Positions 24,216 to 35,913 of a DNA stretch of 64,000 bases are shown piece by piece. The position numbers and the translations under genes were made by a program. The stretch lies in the NCBI GenBank assembly GCA_900239685.1, contig OENT01000432.1, positions 1 through 64,000 on the forward strand, given 5' to 3'. A model generated the notes under the pieces. That model ran no database searches. It had not been told where the DNA came from and saw only the letters and a list, made by a program, of their open reading frames with translations. Source of the stretch: Rotaria macrura (Eukaryota > Rotifera > Eurotatoria > Philodinida > Philodinidae). Within the stretch, counting starts at the first letter, position 1. The number at the start of each line of letters is the position of its first letter.

Positions 24216-25447
24216 AGGAACACATGAAACCAAAGAGAAATCGATGCTTCTTTTTATAACACATATCCATTCGGTTCAATATTTAGTCGTCATGTTGAAG
24301 ATTAATGTGGCTGTTTATTTCTGCTTTTAAGTGGATATATCCCTTTCCTGAGCCAAAATTTTCAAATTTTCCGTTTCTTGTTTTTTTTCTGTATTCTGCA
24401 TGTGCTTTGATGTGTGCTCTATCTATGAGTGATGTTTTGAGGATTCAAATATCATTTTACAATAAAAAACAGTCGAAAAGACAAAGCTATCACCGTAGAA
24501 GTAAAGGACGTTTTTCTTTCTTTCTTGGTTTTCTCCAACCTGGGTTTTAAGTAAAAATTGGCAAAGTTGCCCCATTTCTCAGGCATGATATATTCGATCA
24601 AGATGAACTTTTTTCTAGATGTACCAAATAGTGTCAATTTTGTTTTAACTTAAAAAAGTATTCTTGCACTGAATTTTGACAGGTCTTAAGACGGAAGTAC
24701 TATTCAGACAAACAAGTTATTTTGGTTGTTCTTCGTATAGGACCTTTTCTATTCGACGGGAATGAGAGAGAAAGAATCTAAAGCAATAGGCACCCTAAAG
24801 TGCTTCTATTATCTATAAAAAAAATTCTTCTCCATCGAACATAAAGTGTCTAAGAAAAATGTAAATAGGGAGGCAATTTTTTGTTCGTGTGATTCCGATC
24901 GTTTCTTTGAACAAGCATTTTGGAAACGTGAGTTTATGAAAACGTGTAATCTATTGATCCACATCTATCTACTTGGAAATTTTCAAACATTTTCGATGAG
25001 TTCCTCTCAAAAAGTGTTGGAAAGAGGAAGGCATACCTTTAATAATAATAATATTAAAAATTTGTTCTCTATATTAGAAAATAAAATAACTCTCTAAATT
25101 AACACCACTAACACTTCACACAAGAAACAACCACTATTAGACAACTTGAATAGGTAAAGTCATTTTACATATTTGAAAAATCTAAAAAAGTTGATTGAAC
25201 TCAATGTCATTTTTTACTTAATTTATCATCTTTTCGTGTAATAAAAACTAGAAATGCAATACGTACTTTGTCTTCGTTTCTGCTTTAGTTTTTTTTATTC
25301 TGTCTTTAGCGATGATTGTTGGGCCAAATCCACTTTAATATTATTTGCTTTCTTTTTTCTTAATGTGTAAATTGAATTATATTGATATCTAGTATAGAAC
25401 TGAGCAGACAAACTCATTCAAAGTTGATCTTGAGCAAAATAGATAGT

Positions 25448-25502
25448 TTAGCCTAGTCTGGCAAGTGAACAGGCGCCTGCAGGCCAATCTGTCCTGTTGG
25501 TA
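25448..25502. repeat. Second short GCCTAGTC/GCCTGCAGGC island
   Basis: Contains GCCTAGTCTGGCA and the palindromic GGCGCCTGCAGGCC. Its base composition matches the 24.1-kb island and departs from the flanks. Probably a fragment of the same repeat class. Confidence 0.45.
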
Positions 25503-26019
25503 GCTTTGTTACGCACTATGTAATGTACCGAATCAATTGCTTTTCGTAATTCCTTTCGCTGTCAACACTTTATGGCAATCGTTATAATAGAATCAGTGAT
25601 AGAATTAATGTTCCACCGTCTATACACTCTCTACGGTAAACAGTCAACACCTAACTACATGTATGTCGAAGGAGTAGTCAAGTTTTAGGAAAACAGTCCT
25701 TTAATACCCAAGCAAATAAAGCACTCTTGAATAAGAATTCGAATGGGTCAGCGAGGATGTCATGGAATAGAGCAGGAAGTTCAAGAATTTGAGGTTTCAA
25801 AAAAGCTTCAAGTTTTGCCTCAAGATGTGTTCATATACGGGTGCAAATAATCCAAGGCCTTCGGTATTTTGTGGAGATCGGTTTGAGTTCGTTTGTGGGG
25901 GTGTGAGTTTGATCTTGTCACCTATATCTAATAAGAATTGATAAGATAAAGTGCGAAAAGGGTGAAAAGAATCCCAAGTCTTACAAATTTATATGAAATT
26001 GTTTAGATTTAATATAGAC

Positions 26020-26310
26020 TTTGATTTGGGATTTGGATTTGCTTTCAGTGCAGCCCGACTGCAAAGTTGGACTTATGTTAGATTGAAGACAAATCCCAAG
26101 TTCAAATTCTAATCTAAGACCCAAATCTAAGTCCAGATCCCAAATATCCAATCTAAACTGAACAAAGCAATGTCAAGAATCCTATCATCTAAATTTAGAC
26201 GAAATTCATAACTAAGAACTAAGTTCGAACCATATCCCAAATCCAGAAACCAAATCCAAATCCAAGCCTCAAAGATTCGGTGACAAATCTCAAATCCATT
26301 CAAGATTTGT
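26020..26310. repeat. Degenerate CCAAAT/ATTTGG inverted low-complexity repeat
   Basis: The left end reads GATTTGGGATTTGGATTTG (about 26023-26041). The right side carries the complementary sense many times, such as ATCCCAAATCCAG, CCAAATCCAAATCCAAG and AAATCCATTC (about 26090-26300). The result is an imperfect hairpin of a short degenerate unit. A minus-strand open frame over it is an artefact of the repeat. Confidence 0.6.
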
Positions 26311-27104
26311 TGCACCTCTATATTAACATATCAAAACTTCCTTGCTCAAGATACTCAATTAATTCCTGAGAATTGAAATGATAAGTTATAGACTAGGGAG
26401 GATATAAATATTTTCATAAAGACTGTTTCAACTGGACAGTCAATTAACTGCTTACAAATTCAAAAGAAATGTATACGCAATATTTTCCTGCTAGTAAATC
26501 TTCGACTTAGCGAACACATTTTCAGACGTTTTGATACAGATTATGACCAAAGAATCTAATTCCAAGAACTTCTTATTTCATTAAATATTACAGTTAAAAG
26601 GAATTTTAGAATAAAAACTTGAGTGATCGTTTGATCTTTATGATATACATGGTGATGTCTTGGTATGAAGACAAAAACTGTTTGAAATTTTAACTGTTAA
26701 TTAAAAAAGAAATACGATCAAAAATTATCATTCGGAATTTTATTTGTTTAATATATTTATAAAATGGTTGGTTCAGCATGTGAATGCCTTAAGATAAATC
26801 AAAACTTGAGAAAAGAGCAAATCAAGTAAAGATGATAATCTTTCATTAAAAATGAATCAATTGGTTTTCTTTCATTTTGAAGATTTTCCCGATATTTGAT
26901 ACGTATCAAGATGCAAAATTATCATATGATGAATTTGTTCAAGAAAAGACTTTATTTGTGTAAAACTTCTTTTAAATACCTAGCTACAAAGTCTGATCCA
27001 TCCATAGTCTTCCATCTGCTAATCAGAATAAACCAGCATGACAAATTTTATTTAAAAATAAGAAAAAAGAAAATAAATAATCGAGAACAATCAGTCCCCA
27101 GTCC
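26311..27104. other. Gene-poor stretch between repeats
   Basis: AT-rich, without any recognisable gene. The 26896-27195 plus-strand frame runs into the left arm of the next inverted repeat and is not considered a gene. Confidence 0.5.
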
Positions 27105-27114
27105 ACTGTTGCAA

Positions 27115-27440
27115 CAGAAACTCCTGGGAAACTCTGTCGATCGTCCACAAGAAGCTAAACAAACAATGAGAAAATTGGTGCTCGAATTCCATTAGGGAGT
27201 TCTCAGAAGTCAAGGAAAAAATGAAAAAATTTCTGGAAGACTTACCGGAACATCATCTGTGGGCTCTGCAGGAACTTCTAGGGTTTTTCAAGAGATTTTT
27301 CACCGTTTGCTTGACTTCTGGCAGTCTCTGAATAGGATTCCGGGACAGATTTTCTCGTTATTTGTTTACTTTCTTCGGGACTTCTGACTAATACTCTCCA
27401 GGATGTCATCGATTTGTCGAGACTTCCGGGGAATTTTTCT
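27115..27440. repeat. Fold-back element, two inverted arms of about 100-130 bp
   Basis: The plus strand at about 27150-27245 (AAGAAGCTAAACAAACAATG ... TCTCAGAAGTCAAGGAAAAA) resembles the reverse complement of about 27270-27390 (AAGAAAGTAAACAAATAACG ... GCCAGAAGTCAAGCAAACGG), leaving a short loop near 27246-27269. Within each arm, a degenerate unit containing AGAAGTC recurs about every 50-60 bp. The arms translate to related peptides in opposite directions (RPQEAKQTMRK versus SPEESKQITRK), as expected of inverted copies. No terminal target duplication was identified. Confidence 0.65.
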
Positions 27441-27754
27441 GTGAAAACTGGACAAAACACGATAATTGATCATGGTACACAATTACGATTAGGAAAACTT
27501 CTAACTAATAGTCCTATAGAATCGAATTCTACTATTGTAGCTAAAAATGATCTTAATGATGATTCAGTTAGAATAAAACGAGATGACGAATAAATAAATA
27601 AACACTTTTATGATGCTTAGAATGTATAGAATGTACACTTGTGAAAAAATGAGACAAAAAATTGAAATATTTTAGATATATATCTATAATAGTAACCCGC
27701 AGCTAATTAATGTCTTAAAATATTTCTTTTTAAATAAAATTCAAAGAAAGTGTT

Positions 27755-28620
27755 CTACTAAATTCCCACACCCACAATATCAAAAGCTTTCTGTGAACCA
27801 GAATGTAAATGTAGTAATGACGTATATACGATAGAATTTCGGAACCAATGCCTCCTCATGTCCCAAAAAGAATAACAGATTTTCAGCTCGCCAATCTGAG
27901 ATTGTGACAAACGGTTTGTGAAGACACCACAGACCGTCACAAACGTCAACGATATTGAATCGAAAACAGTTGGCCAATCCCATATCATTATAATATTGCA
28001 CTCCTTCTAAATCAGGATTCGGGACTATTACCTCAATGGCTGTGAACTTCTCCTTCGCAAGGAAACATCGATGGGAACAACTTTCAAGTACTTATTAGCA
28101 AAAATTATCTGCTGTCTCAGATTATAATTCAACAGAAATGCCGCTAGAGGCATTTTCACAGAAGCAGATTCATTTTGGCTAAAACCCTGAACATACCCTA
28201 CACTGAGATTGCTACATAATACATGAGCATCCAGACCAACTTCCACGAAGACCACACCGATCCACAAAATCCATTGACATCTGAATTGATGCATCAGCAT
28301 TGGAAACCTCTATCGAATCCACTATGTGGAACTTATGGTCATCAGACTTTTTTTGAAATGATTCGGTAACTGAAACTTTCAATGCGTACTAGAAAATATC
28401 CATATATGCACTTACTAATGAGAATAACTTCGGTTGTTGTTTGTTGTGAATATTTTCTAGTACATGAATTTGTAGAGAATTCGAAACTCTTCCACATGGC
28501 ACTATCTATAATCCTGTAAATCAATGGTTTGACTAAATTATCCTGAGGATTTTGTGCATTCGCTAATCGAAAAATATGACATGCATTTGTATTCTTCATG
28601 AATATCTGGAAAAGCACTTT
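27755..28620 (-). pseudogene. Degenerate coding relic, family unknown
   Basis: A higher-GC block in which three consecutive minus-strand frames look protein-like but do not connect cleanly. The segments, in minus-strand order, include KPLIYRIIDSAMWKSFEF (about 28540-28480), then WILWIGVVFVEVGLDA through NESASVKMPLAAFLLNYNLR (about 28270-28100), then YYNDMGLANCFRFNIVDVCD through WRAENLLFFLGHEEALVPKF (about 28000-27830). Frames end in stops with no downstream continuation, and no good intron set was found. I do not recognise the family. It may instead be a genuine short-exon gene whose splice sites I misjudge. Confidence 0.35.
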
Positions 28621-31069
28621 AAAAACGTATCGAATTCAGCATCAAAAGATCCGCCGTAAAATTCGAAGTCGCTTTATACATTTCCTTCCGACAACTGACG
28701 ATAGGCCGATTTCACCTGTTATGCGCTTCCGTCCGTTGATTTTTATTTATTTTTTTTGGATAAAATTCTATTCATTTATCTAGAAAAAGCAATTTAAAAA
28801 AGTCGCTTGCAACTTTTCTTGCCAATATAATAATAAATTAAGTTGATCACGACTAAAATATCAAGTTCATTTTTCATTTTATTTTATTTTCTTAAGTCTT
28901 CAATCCTGTTTGATACTTTTTGGTAAATCATATTTACCTGCTGTAAATATGAAAATGGAATCGACCCTAGTTAATGATACATGTTCGGTGAACCGTAAAA
29001 CATGCACGGAAACAAAATGTTCAAAACAATTGTGCTTATTTTTATAAAAATTTGAACGAGATCTATAAATTGATCTTATGCTATGTTGTTCTTTTCCAAA
29101 GATAATATTATCAAATGCCAAAAAGTTTTGTTTTTTCCTGCAAGCATAAATACGAATTCTTTATAAGCTTTTATTTTCTGGACTTTAGAGCATTTCTTGC
29201 TATTGATGTTGTTTGACGGTTCATACGTTTATTAATACTATTAATAATTGATTGTACAGTTTAACCTATACTTCTAATGATTCCAGATATCGTATGATGA
29301 ATGATGTTTGTTTTAAAAAAATTCATGAAAACATGAATACGAATCACATGTTGAATTCTTTTTCGTGACCATTGTTTTGTTGTATTATTTGCTTTTTTGA
29401 ATTAGCTTGACGACATAATCGGATTCTTTTCAATCTTCTTTGTGCTTACATCGGCTTACGGTCTTGCGTCATTTTCATTGTTACGACGTGAAGAACTTCC
29501 ATTTGGTGTTTCGATTTTTCGAAGAACTTTCAATGCATCTCACTGGTAAAATGTTGCTCGTTTGTTTCTGACTATAAACAACGAGTGGCTGAAAAATGCT
29601 TAATAATAGCAACTTTTGCTTTTCATTTCGTACTGTCTATAGGCTTTCTCAAATTTAGATATTGATTTTCCACAAATTGTTTCTTAAAAAACCAAATGGG
29701 CATCATCAATTCGAGAGTTCGCCGACTAATTTTATTGCATACTGTCATTTTAAGTAGAAAACAAACTTTTTTGTCGTCTTATATGACATGGCTTTCCTTT
29801 TCAAGAGTATAACTATCAGAAAAAATATGATTGTTCGAAAAAACAAATACTACTCTCACTTTTAAAGTACAATCTTTTTTTATGAGTTTGCTTAGAGAAA
29901 GAGAACAATGAATGAAAAATTCCTATCTATACAAATTTTTCTAAACATAATACACGTTTATGTTTGTATGTATGTATTTATTAGGTATGTATTGTGCCAA
30001 ATCAGTGATTTTGGATGATGTCAAAGATACTAGACGAGATCAAAAGATTAATTTGATTAGAGTAATTTTTATTTCAGATAAATTTGAAATATCTGGTTTG
30101 ATAGCCTTCATATTATTAGCTTTCTACATGCCTGCTAGTCATATTGTATTATTTGATTTGCGTTTTGCTATGTTTTCCTAAGCCATCATGCTAATATTGA
30201 CCGAACAATGACCTCGACAATTAAATATGTTAAATACTGGACTCTATTAATCGACAAAATGCAATTGTAAGCTGAAGTCTTTTCAACAGAGAAGATAAAC
30301 GAGGAAATTGTCTCTTTATTACTTGAGTCATCTAATACTTTCATAATTATCGTGTATGTATGTGTTGTTTTGTTTATGTTCTAGGACAAGTATTATGTAT
30401 AGCTGAGTGCATGTCTTCGATTCGTTGCGTTCATCTGTATTTTATTTTTATTCGTGTTTTTATCTTAAAAAGATACTTTTCTTTTGTTGTTCTTACCAGC
30501 ATAGATGTTGATGCTCATCGATACACATGTATATAAATATATGCATGTTGATTGATCGTTAAATGCTTTTTCTTCTTCTAGCTGAATTATCATCTGAATA
30601 AATATGAAATTTACGCCGACGTGACGCGTATTCATATGCAAATGATGTATTTGAACAAACAACCAAAGAAAAACAATGCGATGCTAATTGAAAGAAAAGA
30701 CTCGATTCGCAATTACATCAATTACGTAAAATGATTTCTCATGTAAAAACTAACTATGAAGCATTAGTTGTCGATAGTTAAATTATTCGTATCGTAATGT
30801 TCAAATTATTTCTACTTCTTTTTTCCTGTATCTTTCATTTTTACCAGTACCTACAACATATATTGTTTTGTGTGCTGTTTCGTTAGTTGACACGAGAAAA
30901 AAGTATCTGTTGGTGATGATTCAAAAATGTGTATAAAAAATGGAGCAACTTTCTATTGTCAGATGTTATACAGGCAACAAGCATAACACAAGCCAGACAC
31001 TGAACGCACTGTTGAATTATTGTAATTGTGAGTAAAGATGTATCATGAGAAAAATAAGGCAGAGCTAGA
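28621..31069. other. Gene-poor stretch
   Basis: AT-rich, with many short random frames in both directions. No family, RNA gene or repeat was recognised. Confidence 0.5.
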
Positions 31070-31070
31070 G

Positions 31071-31160
31071 TCCTGCAGGACAACCTTAACCTAACCTAAC
31101 CTGTCCTCATCTGCAAGACAGGGTAGATTTAGGGTATAGACAGCTTCGGTTAGGGTAGGA
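31071..31160. repeat. CCTAA/TTAGGG-like telomere-type repeat, inverted
   Basis: The plus strand reads ACCTTAACCTAACCTAACCTG (31083-31103), immediately followed in opposite sense by GATTTAGGGTATAG and CGGTTAGGGTAGG (to about 31160). The block is introduced by the palindrome TCCTGCAGGA (31071-31080). It is an imperfect interstitial telomere-like tract folded back on itself. A related block lies at 31478-31570. Confidence 0.6.
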
Positions 31161-31477
31161 TAAAGTTACTAAAATAATATAGGGGGTCAGATTAAAGATG
31201 AATTCAAATAGATTAAAATTTTATAGAGCTGAACTTAATATACATTTCTGACATCTCTTCTGCCAAAAAGAAGACAAAATTTAAACAGTGATCTTGTTAA
31301 TGATATTATATTTTTAAGAAACTTTCCAAATGTTTAAAAATTTTTAATTTTATCCTCGTTCAAGATCAATAAAATATGCTGAAACATACTGAAGAAAAGC
31401 GTCATGCTGACTTTTCCTAGAACTTGAAACTCTAAGGATATCATAGGATGTACGATGAAAAATCTCTGTGATAGACT

Positions 31478-31570
31478 AGGACAAGGTTACGAAGTCTATA
31501 GGTTAGGGTAGGACTAGGGTACGAAGTTATTCAGTAGGTTAGAATTAGGGTAAAAAAACGTCGTAACCTG
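31478..31570. repeat. Second TTAGGG-like block
   Basis: Contains GGTTAGGGTAGGACTAGGGT (31501-31520), GTAGGTTAGAATTAGGG, and at its end CGTAACCTGC in the reverse sense. It appears related to the 31.1-kb block about 400 bp upstream, perhaps as borders of one decayed element. Confidence 0.5.
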
Positions 31571-33458
31571 CATGATTCTATGCAGAACCAATAGTCATAA
31601 GCAGGTCACGTAAAATTCAATGTTATATGTCTCGTTAGTCAGACTTCATCAAGAGCTCATTGAGATTTCTGACAATCATTTGTAAATTTGCATCTTGAGT
31701 TTACTCTAATAAATTGTTTCATAATAATATTGAAAACGAAAGACTTTGATATCATTTCATACCCAGCTAACTTTCTTCATCCTTAGTAGATGTTAATACT
31801 GACGAAGCGACCAAGTAAATGTTAGTAGTTGAAGTTTCTCACCCAATGAATGATGTAAAGGAGTTTTGTTTTAAAAAAACTACGTTCCCTATGACTAACA
31901 TTAATACATAAGTTCATCGTTAGAATACGTATAAAGACAAAGGATATTGCTAAATACATCATAACTCTATAATTTTGTAAATTAGATGAGAAGCTAATAA
32001 AATAAATCTTGCTAATGCTCGAAGCTACATTATTATGTCTGATTTTTCTATTCTCAATTCTATCTTTCGAAAAATTAAGAATGCACTAGCCTAAATATAA
32101 ATATCAAAATTGTATATCATGAGATTGTTTCATAATCTTCCATATTTTGTCCGTAACATTTAATGACAATCAATCATCATTCCCTCAAAATAATGTCAGC
32201 CATAATATTAGCAGATTTCGGTTCTATCTTACGTAAACTGAAATTATTCATCGATAAACATTGTACTTTATCCTATACAATATGATTCACCTATATACGT
32301 ACTGAGTTTCTTCAGCTTGCTGCATTTCTACGAAACATCGTTCGTTTTTTTAAAATTTCTATATAACCTAGTAGAGCATTGATTATTCTATCGAACCATT
32401 CACATCTCATTTGATTTATTTCGTATTTTGATAAGAAAACTAAAGACTTTCTTAAAAAAAATTGGTTAAATACCAGTTTTACGCACTCATATTTTCACTC
32501 AGGTCAGATCAAATTCGATTGTTACAAAAATAATTGTAGATGCAAGAGATCCATCTAAGTTAATGTTGCACAACGTTTTGAATGAAACAGTTTTAAATTG
32601 GAAGAGTGAATTAAATTTTACTGTTGAAATTTTAGACCTTTTCGCACTACTAAATTTTCGATACTACTCGTATGATCTCAAATTTAGGTATGAAAGCCTA
32701 CAATTAAATTAGATTAAAATTGGTTGAATCAATTGCAGTAACTGTAGCCCTATTCAATCATATATTAATGAGAAAGAGTGTAATGATTAGGTAACTATAA
32801 TTTACTCGACAAGAATCCCTAATTGAGCCTTTACTAAAAAGAATCGTTCGAAATTCACTAAATTTTCAGTCAAACCGAGGAATAAATTGAATATGAAATA
32901 GCTAGTTTAATAGAAAAATGAATTCTCTATCGAATTATGTTTCGTAGAAATGCAGCAAGCTGACAATTACTTCGTAGTAAATATTGCTGAATCATACTGT
33001 ACCTATGAATACAATTATTAGTTATCTATTAAAATAAATACATTTTTTCTAAGCTCAATGAATTTTCGATCAGTACAGATCATGCGCATGAATCCATACA
33101 AATAGTTTCCTCAACGTGATGATTGACATATCAAATGTAATTCAAAATAATCAATCGTACATGATATACTGAATTCATTTTCCCTTACATATGAACTATG
33201 GCGGCACAATGAAAGAAAATCATTTTCTTGTTTACTTTGTTTTTTCTTTGAAGTCAAAAATATTTTATTGTTTTACAACCCAACCGATATTATATATTTA
33301 ATCAAATATAAAACAACATATTTCAAACTTTTATATTCCACATACCCATAAAACGATATTTTTTTCTTAATAATATCACGCAAGGCACCACAAAAAAAGG
33401 AATAAAATAGTTATTGATTGAACTTAAAGTCATAATGCGACTTCTTATTTGTTTGTAT
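31571..33458. other. Gene-poor stretch downstream of tetraspanin 1
   Basis: No gene recognised. A minus-strand AATAAA at 33269-33264, about 190 bp past the tetraspanin stop, may be its polyadenylation signal. Confidence 0.5.
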
Positions 33459-34402
33459 TCACAATGTAGTATAATCTTCTTTTCGACAATAGAGTAGAAC
33501 TGCAAATAGGAAGGCAAGTAGTTCAACACCACCCACAACAATACAGCCAATAATCATGTTTTTCTTATATGCAATTAATATGTCGACCAAACGATCATAA
33601 CATCCTTGTGAATAAGAATTTGTGCCTGTTCTCGCACATGTATCCGCCGATTGAAAATCTGTTGGCAATTCAGTCCAACTTTTGGTTAAACCTAACGGGC
33701 AACACGTAAATGGAACAGTTAAATTTACAGATGCTTCATATGGATCTTTGCGATTCCAATTTTCGGCATTTGCATAATCATTAACACCAACAGCACCACA
33801 ACATTGTAAATTAAATTGAGCATAATCCCATGCAAGTGAAACAGGATTGTTCGCTGTTGCATTATTAACTGGTGTACCAAAATAATAAGTGGCAATGGAA
33901 TTTTGAAGTTTAGTCACAAGTTCTGTTCGAAATCGATTCTGATAGGTAAAGAAAGTAGCAGCAATAGCAATTTCAACAATTATTATTATAGCAAGAACAA
34001 ATGCATAAAGAAGATGTAAAAACCGAAAACCTTTTATTGCTCCGCAGCAACCTGAAAAGCAATTGAAATATATATGAAATTATATATATATATATATTCA
34101 TAACATTATGTATGGTACTTCATTTTATTACCGAGAAATCCAATAAGTAGTAAGACGCTTCCTATCACTATTATAACAATAGCAAATATTTGAAAATTTG
34201 ATAAACTTTGAGAATAAGTTGATACTAAATCTGGATTGAGGAGTGTACCGATTTGTTGCATTTTTGGATCTTTTAAAACATATATACCAATAGCAAGTAG
34301 TACTGCTCCAACAATAACAAATGCCAAATTAAAAAGAACAATGAGAAGTCGGATGAATTTCATGCTCAATGACATGCTACCATGACCATGTCCCAGTGCC
34401 AT
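33459..34402 (-). CDS. Tetraspanin, 6-Cys large loop
   Basis: Four-pass membrane organiser protein. Exons 34402-34132 and 34051-33459 join in phase (GFLG/CCGAIKG) to 287 residues. TM1 is near 17-40, TM2 near 72-90, TM3 near 100-122 and TM4 near 256-278. The large extracellular loop carries the family CCG at 174-176, a CC pair at 207-208, and Cys 229 and 241, making a six-cysteine loop. Cys 92-93 after TM2 and Cys260/Cys279 around TM4 are likely palmitoylation sites. The start Met lies 48 nt after an acceptor-like TTTCTTTTTAG, so a 5' UTR intron or spliced leader is possible. The second tetraspanin at 41.8 kb is clearly different in sequence. Confidence 0.93.
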
Positions 34403-35913
34403 TATATTGAAATTTTTAACTACAGATAAAAACCGAATAGATCGTATTCTAAAAAGAAATGAGAAAAAAAACAATAATTATTGAGGTTTGAAGTAACGCG
34501 CAATTATACACAAGTGTCTCTATTCTGTGCCTATGTGTTGCACATATATATGTCAGCGTCAAATGTGATCGAATGAAGATGATTTTATGCGCTGAAAGGC
34601 GATCATTATATATTTTTATCCCTCTATTTCTTTTCGAAAACTTGTTATCATCATCGTCAATTACTTTATATGTGCCTATAAACAATAGCCAATATGCTGA
34701 CATCGGATACCATTAATATTTTTGCTTCTTCTTCCATGGTTTTCATGCGTTTTTTTTGCTGTTTTATTTTATCATATGCAAAATTGTAACAATCTGATGC
34801 CAGACATATCTATGAATGCGTAGGTTCGAATGTTTGAAACGAGTGAGGAAAAAAAGGACGAAAGTGAAATGAGTACGATAGGCTTATATTTCTTCTAAAC
34901 GATGATTATTAGTAAATGTAAAATTCTATGACATTTGAGAATGTGTGTGAAATGAAATGTTAATTACGTAACATTTTGTTTGTCTATGTGACTACAGAAA
35001 CAGAATGAAAAACATTGTTCATTTTTTTTTGTTGAAGTGAGCTTCTTCTCAACAAAGTCGTTAATCCTGTTACATCAGTTACTATTTGATTATTTTTCGA
35101 TTCATTTGCATGAAATCAATATGAAATAAACATACATTAACAATTAGTTTAGGTGTATGCCAGTATAGAAAAAAAAACAATCGAACAGAGAATTAACAAT
35201 GATCGGTATGTTCGTGACTTTTATCAATATAAACTGCTTAGACATTAAATAACGCAACAAAGTATAGACACTTTGCATTAATTTTCTTTTTGAACTAATG
35301 ATGATTCATATATGAAACTAATCATATTCAAAGTTCAATGTTGGACTGTTACATGAAATGATAACAACGATACAGATTAGTTCTCAATCGAGACGGCTAA
35401 TAGTGAAGTAATATTATTTGTTAGGGATCTATTGATAAAAGGATACAGATAACTAACATTGATTTTGAATTGTGTCTGACTAATTTAATTTTGACTTTAA
35501 AAACAATATACATTCTGAAAATCTTGTTTCGCTGATTAATATATCATGTCAATTGATTATGATTATATTTGAAACATGATATAACTCAAAAAAAAAATAA
35601 TATTCGTACTGCCTCAATATACTATAGAAGTCAAGAGATATGTTTGATTAATTATTCAAATATTCTTTTTGATACTATTCATTTAACATTTATCGAAATA
35701 TTGAAGGTCATGAATCACATAAAAACTGTATACGTGTATATTTTATTTTATTTGCATATTCGTCGTAAATAATTATTATCATTGGAAAGAATTAAATGAA
35801 ACCCTCTCTTTTCGATAAGTCATTTTTCAATATTTAATGCAATATTTCATAGAATGTATATTTTCCAAAAACAGAAAAAAAAAACTTCATCGACAAAGAA
35901 AAAGAATATTAGT
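34403..35913. other. Intergenic stretch with short (TA)n run
   Basis: Between tetraspanin 1 and the 3' end of the Tudor gene. The frames here are shadows or random, and no gene was recognised. A TA microsatellite lies nearby, inside the tetraspanin intron (about 34081-34097). Confidence 0.5.

Noticed and set aside
26896-27460. Two open frames (one on each strand) as genes
   Set aside because: They encode related peptides only because they read the two arms of an inverted repeat.
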